Part shown: positions 28,505 through 37,726 of the stretch, piece by piece
How the letters are laid out: every line of letters starts with the position of its first letter
Position numbering within the stretch: position 1 is the first letter of the stretch
Origin: Gammaproteobacteria bacterium
Lineage (GTDB): Bacteria; Pseudomonadota; Gammaproteobacteria; SZUA-140
NCBI GenBank assembly: GCA_016218365.1
Contig: JACREF010000012.1
Coordinates: forward strand, 16,876-80,875
Reading direction: 5' to 3'
Length of the DNA: 64,000 nucleotides
Notes under the pieces: model-generated
Databases searched by the model: none
What the model was told of the DNA's origin: nothing
Seen by the model: only the letters and a program-made list of their open reading frames with translations
Translations under genes and position numbers: made by a program

Positions 28505-29884
28505 TTACTGGATCAGCACAAACAGTGCGCTGCTGCCCCGGTTGATGTTCAGCAGGATGCCGCGCTCCGATAGTTTAAGGGCCTGCTTCATCTCCTCGAG
28601 CGTCGTCACCGGGCGTCGATTGATCGACGTGATGACATCCCCCTTGCGCAGATTGACCAGCCAGGCCGGGCTGCCCTGCGCGACATCGGCGACCTCGATC
28701 CCGGTCATGTCCTGGCTCTCGCTCTGGCTTGGATCCTGGGTGACAAAGACCGCGCCGGCCAGCCGTGGTGACAGGCGATCGCCTTCGATGCTGGTGCGCT
28801 TGGGCGCCGCGATCGTCGCGACCAGGGTCTCATTATGGCCATCGCGTGACACCAGCATCGTCAGCTGCTCGTCGACACGCAACAGGCCCAACGCGTTACG
28901 CATGTCCGAGGCGCTGGCGATCTTCTTGCCGTTGATGGCGATGATGACATCCCCCACCTTGATACCGGCCTTGGCGGCAGCTGATCCCTCGGCGACCTTG
29001 GCGACAACCGCACCCTTAGCAGCATTCTTGATATCGAAGGCCGCGGCCAGCTCCGGCGTCAGGTCCTGGGCCGCCAGGCCCAGCCGGCCACGATGCACCT
29101 CGCCGAACTCGATCAGCTGATCGATGACCTTGCGCGCCATATTGATCGGGATCGCAAACCCGATCCCGACATTACCCCCGCCGCCGGGCGAGACAATCGC
29201 GGTGTTGATGCCCACCAGATGGCCGTCGAGATCGACCAGCGCCCCGCCGGAATTACCCGGGTTGATCGAGGCATCGGTCTGGATGAAGTCTTCATACCCT
29301 TCGATACCCAGACCGCTGCGGCCCAACGCGCTGACGATCCCCGAGGTCGCCGTCTGCCCCAGACCAAACGGGTTGCCGATCGCCGTGACGAAATCACCGA
29401 CTCGCAGCGCGTCCGAATCACCAAGGTCCAGCGCCTTCAGCCCGGCATCCTGGATCTGGACCACGGCCAGATCCACCTCAGGGTCGGCGCCGATCAAGGT
29501 CGCCGTCAGGTTACGTCCGTCCTGCAGCGTGACCGTGATCTCTGCGGCCTTGTCCACCACATGGTTGTTGGTGACGACATAGCCGCGCCCGGCATCAATG
29601 ATGACCCCGGAACCCAGGCTTTGCGGGACCCGCTGACCCTGCTGCGGCCGTTGTGGGCCACCGAAGAAATAGCGGAAAAATGGATCGCGCATCAACGGGT
29701 TGTCCTGCGGCGTGAGGTGGCCACGGGTCGAGATGTTGACGACGGCAGGCATGACACGCGACAACATCGGCGCCAGGCTGGGCAGCGGCTGCCCCTGCGA
29801 ATCGCGGGTTGGCAGTGCCGCCCAAGCTGTGGTCGTCATGACCAGTCCAATCAGGCATGCCCCGATGATCTTCACGCTCTTCAT
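28505..29884 (-). CDS. degQ: DegP/DegQ-family periplasmic serine protease
   Basis: 459 residues from ATG 29884, with GAGAGGT five bases upstream; the frame runs 25 codons further without support. Signal peptide KIIGACLIGLVMTTTAWA. Trypsin-like domain with the triad His (VTNNHVVDKA), Asp (DPEVDLAVV) and Ser (NPGNSGGALVD). Two PDZ domains follow (about residues 255-345 and 370-455). Degrades or refolds misfolded envelope proteins. The short linker suggests DegQ rather than DegP, but this is not certain. Confidence 0.92.
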   Translation of the reverse strand: MKSVKIIGACLIGLVMTTTAWAALPTRDSQGQPLPSLAPMLSRVMPAVVNISTRGHLTPQDNPLMRDPFFRYFFGGPQRPQQGQRVPQSLGSGVIIDAGRGYVVTNNHVVDKAAEITVTLQDGRNLTATLIGADPEVDLAVVQIQDAGLKALDLGDSDALRVGDFVTAIGNPFGLGQTATSGIVSALGRSGLGIEGYEDFIQTDASINPGNSGGALVDLDGHLVGINTAIVSPGGGGNVGIGFAIPINMARKVIDQLIEFGEVHRGRLGLAAQDLTPELAAAFDIKNAAKGAVVAKVAEGSAAAKAGIKVGDVIIAINGKKIASASDMRNALGLLRVDEQLTMLVSRDGHNETLVATIAAPKRTSIEGDRLSPRLAGAVFVTQDPSQSESQDMTGIEVADVAQGSPAWLVNLRKGDVITSINRRPVTTLEEMKQALKLSERGILLNINRGSSALFVLIQ

Positions 29885-30057
29885 AGATACCTCTCTTGCA
29901 TTCATTGCGGCCCAAACCTGCGCCGCCGGACGATTCAGTTCCATGCTTTGACCGACCATGTCGCATCCGGTTCCATCGAACCCGCCCGCTGCCTGCAGAG
30001 CAGATTATCTTGATCATCCAGCAGCTTAACAACATGCTGGGAAGGATGTTTTTTAAA

Positions 30058-30073
30058 ACACTATATATTGTGT
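30058..30073 (+). promoter_or_regulatory. NrdR-box-like site (distal)
   Basis: ACACTATATATTGTGT matches the NrdR consensus acaCwAtATaTwGtgt at every position. It lies 285 bases before nrdJa and 174 bases before the divergent degQ. Confidence 0.65.
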
Positions 30074-30185
30074 TTGTACCTGCTTATCAGATCTGTCAAC
30101 AGCTCTAGTATTTTTTTCCCTAGGCTTTATCTTTATAAAAATAACTAATTGATAAATATATACAAAAAAATATTTGCCTGCTCAA

Positions 30186-30214
30186 TTGACAGCATTCGCT
30201 CTGGGCTCTACCCT
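30186..30214 (+). promoter_or_regulatory. Probable nrdJ promoter
   Basis: TTGACA at 30186-30191, 17 bases, then TACCCT at 30209-30214. Transcription would begin near 30221, at the palindrome. Confidence 0.5.
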
Positions 30215-30220
30215 TTGCAG

Positions 30221-30246
30221 GTCGAACACAACATGTTGTGTTCGAC
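30221..30246 (+). promoter_or_regulatory. 26-base perfect palindrome containing an NrdR-like box
   Basis: A perfect 26-base inverted repeat whose centre is ACACAACATGTTGTGT, similar to the NrdR consensus with two differing bases. It sits at the predicted transcription start of nrdJa, where a repressor would block initiation. The DNA from 29885 to 30342 contains no gene. Confidence 0.6.
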
Positions 30247-30342
30247 CAATACAGGAAAAAACTTCGAAAAAACATATTTTTCCGTATTCACTCAGTTTCT
30301 GATGCGCCCAGCATCACCATAACAACAAAGAGGGGACGCAAC

Positions 30343-32496
30343 ATGGAAAATGCTCACCTGAAACTGGTTTCGACCGGCAATCAGCCACAGATCCCGTATC
30401 AGCCCGCATCACAGGATATCTGGGACAAGAAATACCGGCTGAAAAGCAAGGATGGCCAGACCATCGACCACAGCATGGAGGATACCTACCGGCGGGTCGC
30501 GCGGGCGCTGTCTGACGTCGAGACCAGCGTGGAAAAACGTGCCGAGTGGCACGACAAGTTTCTGTGGGCACTGCTGCATGGCGCGATCCCGGCGGGTCGC
30601 ATCATCTCCAACGCCGGCGCACTGGAACACAAGCCGGCAACCTCAACGATCAACTGTACCGTATCCGGCACCATAGAGGATTCGATGGACGGCATCCTGC
30701 AGAAGGTCCACGAGGCCGGGCTGACACTGAAGGCCGGCTGTGGCATCGGTTATGAATTCTCGACGCTGCGGCCGCGCGGCGGTTATGTGTCGGGCGCCGG
30801 CGCCTATACCTCGGGCCCGATGTCGTTCATGGATATCTATGACAAGATGTGTTTCACGGTGTCCTCGGCCGGCGGCCGGCGTGGCGCCCAGATGGGCACC
30901 TTCGATGTCGGCCACCCCGATGTCGTCGACTTCATCCGCGCCAAGCGTGAGGATGGCCGGCTGCGCCAGTTCAACCTGTCGCTGCTGGTCACCCGCGAAT
31001 TCATGGAGGCGGTCCGCAATGATCAGCACTGGGCACTGGCCTTCCCGATCCGCACCCGTGAGGCCGAGACACTGGATCTGAACGATGCGCAGCAGGTGGT
31101 ATGGCGGGAATGGCCGACCAAAAAGGGCTACATCACCAATGACCAGGGCCTGGTCGCATGCCGCGTCGAGAAGGTGATGCGTGCCCGCCGGCTGTGGGAC
31201 GTCATCATGAGCTCGACCTATGACTACGCCGAACCTGGTTTCATCCTGATCGACAAGGTCAACGAGATGAACAATAACTGGTTCTGCGAAGACATCCGCG
31301 CCACCAACCCCTGCGGCGAGCAGCCGTTACCGCCGTATGGCTCATGCCTGCTGGGCTCGATCAACCTGACCTGCTTTGTCCGCGACCCGTTCACGGCCAA
31401 GGCACGTTTTGACTGGGAGGAGTATCGCCAGACGGTCGCCATCTTCACCCGCATGCTCGACAACGTGGTCGAGATCAACGGGCTGCCGCTGGCAGGCCAG
31501 CGCAACGAGATCCATCGCAAGCGCCGCCATGGCATGGGCTACCTCGGCCTCGGCTCGACACTGACGATGCTGCGCATGCGTTATGATGCTGCCGATGCCG
31601 TCGAATTCACCGAACGCGTCACGCGCGAGATGGCGGTGATGGGCTGGCGCACCGCCTCCGAACTGGCGGTGGAAAAGGGCCCGGCACCGATCATGGAAGA
31701 GGACTTCACTGTCGATGCCGACATGCTGCGCAAGCGCCCGGAGATGGTCCGTGACGGCTATCGCATCGGCGATGTCGTCAAGGGCAAGGTGCTGCACGCC
31801 CGCTACAGCCGCTACATGCAGCAGATCGGCGAGATCGCGCCGAACCTGATCGACCAGCTGGCCGAGGTCGGCGCCCGCTTCACCCATCACTCATCGATCG
31901 CCCCCACCGGCACCATCTCGCTGAGCCTGGCCAACAACGCCAGCAACGGCATCGAACCGAGTTTCGCCCATCACTATTTCCGCAATGTGATCCGCGAAGG
32001 CAAGAAATCCAAGGAAAAGGTCGATGTCTTCTCCTATGAGCTGCTGGCCTATCGCACCTTGATTGACGGCGAGGCCAATCCCAATGCCGCCGACGGCGCC
32101 CATGATGCCCTGCCGGACTACTTCATCAGCGCCGACAACATCACGCCCAAGGCCCATGTCGATATCCAGGCCGCGGCCCAGCGCTGGATCGATTCGTCGA
32201 TCTCCAAGACCGCCAACGTTCCGACCGACTATCCTTATGATGACTTCAAGGATATCTACATGTATGCCTACGAACAGGGGCTCAAGGGTTGCACGACCTT
32301 CCGCTTCAACCCCGAGGCCTTCCAGGGGGTGCTGGTCAAGGAGAAGGATCTGGCCGACACCACCTACCAGTTCACGCTTGAGGATGGCTCGATCATCGAG
32401 GTCAAGGGCAACGATGAGATCGAATACGACGGCGAGCTGCATACCGCCGCCAATCTGTACGATGCACTGAAGGAAGGCTATTACGGTAAATTCTGA
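30343..32496 (+). CDS. nrdJa: Class II (adenosylcobalamin-dependent) ribonucleotide reductase, large subunit
   Basis: 717 residues from ATG 30343 with AGAGGGG upstream. Class II landmarks: TINCTVSGTIEDSMDG (redox Cys), AGCGIGYEFSTLRPRG, and NPCGEQPLPPYGSC with the radical Cys and catalytic Glu. It reduces ribonucleotides to deoxyribonucleotides using B12, so it works with or without oxygen. The C-terminal Cys region is encoded by a separate gene, as in Pseudomonas NrdJa/NrdJb. Control by NrdR is predicted from the upstream boxes. Confidence 0.93.
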   Translation: MENAHLKLVSTGNQPQIPYQPASQDIWDKKYRLKSKDGQTIDHSMEDTYRRVARALSDVETSVEKRAEWHDKFLWALLHGAIPAGRIISNAGALEHKPATSTINCTVSGTIEDSMDGILQKVHEAGLTLKAGCGIGYEFSTLRPRGGYVSGAGAYTSGPMSFMDIYDKMCFTVSSAGGRRGAQMGTFDVGHPDVVDFIRAKREDGRLRQFNLSLLVTREFMEAVRNDQHWALAFPIRTREAETLDLNDAQQVVWREWPTKKGYITNDQGLVACRVEKVMRARRLWDVIMSSTYDYAEPGFILIDKVNEMNNNWFCEDIRATNPCGEQPLPPYGSCLLGSINLTCFVRDPFTAKARFDWEEYRQTVAIFTRMLDNVVEINGLPLAGQRNEIHRKRRHGMGYLGLGSTLTMLRMRYDAADAVEFTERVTREMAVMGWRTASELAVEKGPAPIMEEDFTVDADMLRKRPEMVRDGYRIGDVVKGKVLHARYSRYMQQIGEIAPNLIDQLAEVGARFTHHSSIAPTGTISLSLANNASNGIEPSFAHHYFRNVIREGKKSKEKVDVFSYELLAYRTLIDGEANPNAADGAHDALPDYFISADNITPKAHVDIQAAAQRWIDSSISKTANVPTDYPYDDFKDIYMYAYEQGLKGCTTFRFNPEAFQGVLVKEKDLADTTYQFTLEDGSIIEVKGNDEIEYDGELHTAANLYDALKEGYYGKF

Positions 32497-32549
32497 GCGT
32501 ACGGCACATGCTGATTGCCCCGCTACCCAAGGACAGAAGGATACAGACC

Positions 32550-33260
32550 ATGACTATCAAGGTTAATAAAAAGATCGTCGGCTACAAGGTGGCGCAGGAT
32601 AGCGCCGAACCGAACAAGGCACCGCAGGTACCGGTCGTCGCCCCGGCCTCGAACATCATCCAGATGCACGAGAAGCTGGAGCGCCCCGACATGCTGCTCG
32701 GCTCCACCTACAAGATCAAGACCCCGCTGACCGAGCACGCACTGTATGTCACGATCAATGATGTGGTACTGAACGCCGGCACTGAACATGAGCTGCGCCG
32801 CCCGTTCGAGATCTTCATCAATTCGAAGAATATGGACCATTTCCAGTGGATCGTCGCGTTGACGCGGATCATCTCGGCGGTGTTCCGCAAGGGTGGCGAC
32901 ATCACCTTCCTGACCGAGGAGCTGCATTCGGTGTTCGACCCGCGGGGTGGCTATTTCAAAAAGGGTGGCAAGTTCATGCCCTCGCTGGTCGCCGAGATCG
33001 GTGATGCCATCGAGAATCACCTGCGGATGATCGGCATGCTGAAGAGCCCGGGCCTGGATGAACACCAGCAACGGCTGATCGCCGAGAAACGCGCTGAATA
33101 CGAGACGCGCCACAAGGGCGTCAGCACCGGCGACAGCGCCGGCAACAACGGCGCCTTTCCGGACGGGGCACAGCTGTGTGTAAAGTGTTCGACCAAGGCC
33201 ATGATCAAGATGGACGGCTGTCTAACCTGCCTGAACTGCGGTGACAGCAAATGCGGCTGA
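32550..33260 (+). CDS. nrdJb: Class II ribonucleotide reductase small/C-terminal subunit
   Basis: 236 residues from ATG 32550, with AGAAGGA upstream. It contains the TSCPD-type domain (NDVVLNAGTEHELRRPFEIF, then GGDITFLTEELHSVFDPRGG) and ends in a Cys-rich tail, CVKCSTKAMIKMDGC and CLNCGDSKCG, that probably re-reduces the active site or binds zinc. In Pseudomonas the matching NrdJb is required for NrdJa activity. Fifty-three bases after nrdJa. Confidence 0.88.
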   Translation: MTIKVNKKIVGYKVAQDSAEPNKAPQVPVVAPASNIIQMHEKLERPDMLLGSTYKIKTPLTEHALYVTINDVVLNAGTEHELRRPFEIFINSKNMDHFQWIVALTRIISAVFRKGGDITFLTEELHSVFDPRGGYFKKGGKFMPSLVAEIGDAIENHLRMIGMLKSPGLDEHQQRLIAEKRAEYETRHKGVSTGDSAGNNGAFPDGAQLCVKCSTKAMIKMDGCLTCLNCGDSKCG

Positions 33261-33517
33261 AGCCAGCCAGGGTTAGCGGGCACGGGAGCTCTAACTAGCA
33301 GGGCTCCGTCCCGGCCTGCTGCGGCCGTTTGTACACAAACACATCCTGATTATATTTGTAAGGTGATGCTAATAACCTGTAATTAAACATAATTTATTTA
33401 AAATTAGCCATCTTAATAAACCCCGTGATAGAATCAAATCTGATCGTTCCTTGACCAGCTCGACGTCGCCCAGGGAGCGAAAACACCCAATATTGTGTAA
33501 GCGAGAGTACAGAGATT

Positions 33518-33742
33518 ATGGCAATTCAGCAGCAGCCCTTCGTCGGCAATTGGTATGTCAATCTCACCGGCCAGCTGATCAAGGTCGTCGCCGTCGGTTA
33601 TGCAGACGGCTGGATCTCCAAGGTGGTCATCGAGCACATCAACGGCAAGCGCCAGATTCTCGGTATCGATACCTGGGGTCTGCTTGACCTGGAGATGCAT
33701 CTGTACAACGCGGTACAGCAGGTCAAACAGCAGGATCTGTGA
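33518..33742 (+). CDS. Conserved-looking small protein of unknown function
   Basis: 74 residues, MAIQQQPFVGNWYVNLTGQL at the start, a beta-rich middle with VEHINGKRQILGID-like strand pattern, and an amphipathic C-terminal helix. I do not recognise a functional family. It appears cytosolic. A weak AGAG precedes the ATG, and an AT-rich stretch (33340-33420) with a TTGACC at 33451 may carry the promoter. GC-ending codon choice like its neighbours supports it being real. Confidence 0.65.
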   Translation: MAIQQQPFVGNWYVNLTGQLIKVVAVGYADGWISKVVIEHINGKRQILGIDTWGLLDLEMHLYNAVQQVKQQDL

Positions 33743-33882
33743 TCGGTGCCGGACGGGACAACAACCCGCCCGGCACCAGATACAACTCCCACCTTCGGCC
33801 TGCAGCGGCAACGCGATCAACGACTGGTCAGCACACACGGACCCTGCCATCCCGCAATGCCGTCACAATGAACACCATGTGC

Positions 33883-34752
33883 TCATGGCTGAGCCAGGGC
33901 CTGCGACAACCCGTGCTCCAGATCGGGATACTGCAATACCACCCCAAGCTCTGTTAGCATCCGCCGGTTGTCGACCTTTTTGCGCTCCATCAAATACTCC
34001 ATCATCGCGGCCGACAGATGGTGCGGCGCCTCGGCCAGCGTGACCCGGCGCGGCGCGCTCAATCCGGCCAGGCGTGCGACCCGCACAAAATAGTCCGTCA
34101 TCGTCGTCGGATGGCCATCGCTTACATTGAAGACATGATGGTCGCCACGGTAGGCAGCAGCGGCAATACAGACTGCGGCCAGGTCCTCGACATGGATGCG
34201 GTTGCTGGGCGGCGCCTCATTGTCGTTGATGACGACCATGCCGCTGCGCAGCCGCTGCAGCGGCAACCGGCCCGGCCCGTAAATGCCGGCGACCCTGAGG
34301 ATGACATGCCCCAGCCGATGCTGCGTAGCCCACTGCGTCAAGACCTGTTCGGCATCGTGGCGGCGGTGGCCCCGATCAGTGCCGGGTGCAATCGGACTCT
34401 GTTCATCGACCCATGCACCTGCCCGATCACCATACACGGCAGTGGTGCTGATCAGGATGAAGCGCTGCGGCAGACTGTGGGCCGGCCAGCGGGCCAATAC
34501 TGCACGCAACCGGCTGTCGCGTACGCCCTCCACCGGGGGGGGTGCCAGATAAAATACCGTGTCATGCCCCTGCAACCAGTCAGCGGGCCAGCCGGCTGGC
34601 TGGTCAAGATCAATCGACATCCACTGTACCGCTGCTGACAGCGGTGTCTGGTGGCGGCTGGCGGCCACCACATGCTGGCCTTGTGCCATACAATGCCCGG
34701 CAATCCGTGCCCCGATGTCTCCAAAACCGATGATCAGTATCCTGTGTGGCAC
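33883..34752 (-). CDS. NAD(P)-dependent SDR/epimerase family protein
   Basis: 289 residues. The Rossmann motif GFGDIGARIA is at the N-terminus, STTAVYGD in the middle, and RVAGIYGPGR and NRIHVEDLA later, placing it in the atypical extended SDR group that includes YeeZ. The catalytic YxxxK is not in its classical form, so a binding or reductase role other than standard epimerisation is possible. Divergent from the AscD-like reductase, with 64 bases between. Confidence 0.75.
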   Translation of the reverse strand: MPHRILIIGFGDIGARIAGHCMAQGQHVVAASRHQTPLSAAVQWMSIDLDQPAGWPADWLQGHDTVFYLAPPPVEGVRDSRLRAVLARWPAHSLPQRFILISTTAVYGDRAGAWVDEQSPIAPGTDRGHRRHDAEQVLTQWATQHRLGHVILRVAGIYGPGRLPLQRLRSGMVVINDNEAPPSNRIHVEDLAAVCIAAAAYRGDHHVFNVSDGHPTTMTDYFVRVARLAGLSAPRRVTLAEAPHHLSAAMMEYLMERKKVDNRRMLTELGVVLQYPDLEHGLSQALAQP

Positions 34753-34816
34753 GGGGTTTTTCTCATGGCGGAAATAGGCGACAATGCCGCGTTGGTATTA
34801 CAGATAAGGTATCACA

Positions 34817-35827
34817 ATGCCGGTCAAGATCACTGTGCAACCCAGTGGCGTCATGTTTGATGTGCTAAATGGCGAGAGTATTCTCGATGCTGCCATCCGT
34901 CACAACATCAACCTGCCCTATGGCTGCCGTAATGCCATGTGTGGCACCTGCAAGGCCAAGCTGATCTCCGGCGACATCGATTACGGCGGGTTCACCCCGT
35001 CCGGCGTCAATGATGACGAACGGGCACAGGGTTATATCCTGCCCTGCCGCGCACTGCCGCATGGTGATCTGTGCATTGAATCACCGCATGTGACCTCGGC
35101 CAAGACCTTGCCAGTAAAAAGGTATCCGGTGACCGTGGCCCGGATGGAGCGGTTGTCGCATGATGTGATGCGGCTATTGCTGAATCTCCCTGACCAGCAA
35201 CGGCTGCAGTTTTTCTCCGGCCAGTATATCGATGTCCTGCTCAATGATGGTCGGCGCCGCAGCTTTTCGCTGGCCAATGCCCCGCATGATGACCAGCATA
35301 TCGAGCTGCATATCCGCCACGTCGATGGTGGCGAGTTTACCGATTACGTGTTCAATATCATGCGAGAAAACGACCGGCTGAATATCGAAGGTCCATTCGG
35401 AAGTTTTTATTTCCGCGAGGAGTCACTGCGGCCGGTGATCCTGATGGCCGGTGGTACCGGGTTCGCGCCGATCAAGGGCATCGTTGAACATGCGTTGGCA
35501 CAACACATCACGCGGCCGTTGCACCTGTACTGGGGCGTGCGGGCGCAACGTGATCTGTATCTCGATGCATTGGCGCGCCAGTGGTTGCCCAAACTCAACC
35601 TGCGGTACTGTCCGGTGCTGTCCCAGCCCGCCGTGGAGGATCACTGGCAGGGCCGTACCGGCTTTGTCCATGAGGCGATCGCAGCCGATTTCCCCGACCT
35701 GTCAGGGTTCGACATCTATATGTGCGGTCCACCGATCATGATCCACAGCGCCGTCGAACGCTTCCGTGCGCTGGGCGCGGTCGAAGACCAGCTCTACTCG
35801 GACGCCTTCGAGTTCGCGCCAAAATGA
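34817..35827 (+). CDS. 2Fe-2S/FAD NAD(P)H reductase, CDP-6-deoxy-glucoseen reductase-like
   Basis: 336 residues. An N-terminal plant-type ferredoxin domain has Cys in PYGCRNAMCGTCKAKL and a fourth Cys in LPCRALP. A flavin domain has RRSFSLANAP and an NAD domain has MAGGTGFAPIKG and YMCGPP. This order matches AscD/RfbI E3 reductases, but the partner dehydrase (E1/RfbH) is absent from this locus and from the sugar cluster here. Many gammaproteobacteria carry such an orphan; its electron acceptor is unknown. Its 3' end overlaps hemD by 34 bases, tail to tail. Confidence 0.85.
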   Translation: MPVKITVQPSGVMFDVLNGESILDAAIRHNINLPYGCRNAMCGTCKAKLISGDIDYGGFTPSGVNDDERAQGYILPCRALPHGDLCIESPHVTSAKTLPVKRYPVTVARMERLSHDVMRLLLNLPDQQRLQFFSGQYIDVLLNDGRRRSFSLANAPHDDQHIELHIRHVDGGEFTDYVFNIMRENDRLNIEGPFGSFYFREESLRPVILMAGGTGFAPIKGIVEHALAQHITRPLHLYWGVRAQRDLYLDALARQWLPKLNLRYCPVLSQPAVEDHWQGRTGFVHEAIAADFPDLSGFDIYMCGPPIMIHSAVERFRALGAVEDQLYSDAFEFAPK

Positions 35828-36627
35828 GGTCCGGCCGGACGGGTCGGCCGGGTGCTCCACCAACCCGACAACACCGCCAGCAGACCCGGATCGCTGGCCT
35901 CGTGCGCCGGCAGCAGGCTGCCGCGAAACCCCAGGCTGCGGGCATGTTGTGCGCCACGCTCGCTGATCAGCGCCAGCGTCTGCGCCAGCAACCACTGACG
36001 ATGATGATCACCTGCCATGGTATATAGATTATCGAGACCTTCATTGCTGGTGACGACGATGGCATCGATGCCAGCATTACGCACCGGCACCAGATCACTG
36101 GCAGGACAGCGCCGGTCATAGACCTCGACATACTCGACGTGCGCTCCGCGCGCGCGCAACACATCTCCGAGCAGCTCCCGCCCGCCGCCACCACGGAAGA
36201 TCACCACGCGCCGACCCTGCATGGCCTGCAGACGTGGGTCAGCGAGCAAGGCCTCAGAACTGAACGCTGCAGGTACGATGTCCGGGGTGATGCCCTGTCC
36301 CTGCATGGCCGTGGCAGTCTTCTGGCCAACCGCCGCATATTGCAGCTGCCGCGGCCAGCCGCCAAGACGAGCAAGCAATTGTCCGCCATAGTACACGGCA
36401 TTGGCGCTGATGAAGATCGCCACATCAAACTGAGACAACTGTTGCAATGTCTGCAATAAGGCCGGTGACATCGGCGCGGCGATGATCTCGATTGCCGGCA
36501 AGCGTATCGCGATGCCACCGGCCTGTTCGATCAGACTGCACAGCGCACCGGCCTGATGGTGCGGCCGCGTGACCAGGATCCGGCACCCGACCAGGGCCTG
36601 CCCGTCTGTGGCGCCGTCACTGGGCAT
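35794..36627 (-). CDS. hemD: Uroporphyrinogen-III synthase
   Basis: 277 residues. The fold is weakly conserved, but [14 protein letters not shown] near the start, [22 protein letters not shown] and [13 protein letters not shown] match HemD. It closes and inverts ring D of hydroxymethylbilane. It overlaps the 3' end of hemC by 11 bases, the usual hemCD operon. No hemX/hemY follows. Confidence 0.9.
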   Translation of the reverse strand: MPSDGATDGQALVGCRILVTRPHHQAGALCSLIEQAGGIAIRLPAIEIIAAPMSPALLQTLQQLSQFDVAIFISANAVYYGGQLLARLGGWPRQLQYAAVGQKTATAMQGQGITPDIVPAAFSSEALLADPRLQAMQGRRVVIFRGGGGRELLGDVLRARGAHVEYVEVYDRRCPASDLVPVRNAGIDAIVVTSNEGLDNLYTMAGDHHRQWLLAQTLALISERGAQHARSLGFRGSLLPAHEASDPGLLAVLSGWWSTRPTRPAGPHFGANSKASE

Positions 36628-37546
36628 AGATCTCTTTCAGGATCACATCGGCACCGCGGCGCAGCAGGTCGTCGGCCAGTCGCACGCCAATCGCCTCGGC
36701 ATCATCCGGATGACCGAGCTGTTCGCCCTGGATGATCTCGCTGCCATCGATGCGGCCCACCAGGCCGCGCAACTGCAGCTGGCCGCGCTCAAGGCGGGCA
36801 AACCCCGCGATCGGAACCTGGCAACCCCCTTCGAGCCGGGCATTCAACGCCCGCTCGGCGCGGACACAGACCGCCGTCTCGGCATCATTCAACACGGCAA
36901 CCAAGGCATTGACGCGGGCGTCATCGCGGCGGCACTCGATGCCCACTGCGCCCTGACCGATCGCCGGCAGGCACAGTTCTGCCGGCAGCCGCCAGCGGAT
37001 GCGCTGCGGGAAGCCCAGCCGGATCAACCCGGCGCAGGCCAGGATGATCGCATCGAACTCACCATCGTCGAGCTTGCGCAACCGGGTCCCGACATTGCCA
37101 CGCAGGCTGAGGATCTGCAGATCGGGGCGACGGGCCGTCAGCTGGGCCTGACGGCGCAGGCTTGAGGTACCAACCCGCGCGCCCTGCGGCAGCTGGTCGA
37201 GGGTGTCGTAGCGATTGGAGACAAAGGCATCACAGGGCTCTTCGCGCTGCAGAATCGCCGCCAGATGCAATCCGGCCGGAAAGGCCACCGGTACATCCTT
37301 CATTGAATGCACGGCCAGGTCGGTCTCGCCCTCCAGCAGGCTCTTCTCCAGCTCCTTGACGAACAGCCCCTTGCCACCGATCTTGGCCAGCGGCGTATCG
37401 AGGATCTTGTCGCCCTCGGTGGTCATGGTTACCAGTTCAACCCTCAGGCCGGGATGGGCCTGTTGCAGCCGTGACCGGACATGTTCGGCCTGCCACAAGG
37501 CCAGCGGGCTCTTGCGGGTCGCGATTCGAATGATGTGGTCTGACAT
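36617..37546 (-). CDS. hemC: Hydroxymethylbilane synthase (porphobilinogen deaminase)
   Basis: 309 residues from ATG 37546, with AGGGGGG four to five bases upstream; a TTG one codon earlier is less likely. [28 protein letters not shown] and [13 protein letters not shown] with the cofactor-binding Cys. Polymerises four porphobilinogens. Divergent from argH, as in pseudomonads. Confidence 0.97.
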   Translation of the reverse strand: MSDHIIRIATRKSPLALWQAEHVRSRLQQAHPGLRVELVTMTTEGDKILDTPLAKIGGKGLFVKELEKSLLEGETDLAVHSMKDVPVAFPAGLHLAAILQREEPCDAFVSNRYDTLDQLPQGARVGTSSLRRQAQLTARRPDLQILSLRGNVGTRLRKLDDGEFDAIILACAGLIRLGFPQRIRWRLPAELCLPAIGQGAVGIECRRDDARVNALVAVLNDAETAVCVRAERALNARLEGGCQVPIAGFARLERGQLQLRGLVGRIDGSEIIQGEQLGHPDDAEAIGVRLADDLLRRGADVILKEIYAQ

Positions 37547-37726
37547 CAATACCCCCCTGTTTCACCTGACGCTAATGCTACGTTCTGTGCCCCCTGCTGG
37601 CAATTGATCTGTGCGGCAGCGGCCGATTAAACTTCCGCCGCATCGCCCTGCCGGCGCCAGTGGTGCAGGCGCTGGCGGGGTGATCTGATATACTGCGGCG
37701 CAGATCACCGGATGAGACTTGAAACC

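Noticed and set aside
33261..33517. Structured RNA or riboswitch between nrdJb and the small gene
   Set aside because: Only short weak hairpins; no B12-aptamer motif recognised.
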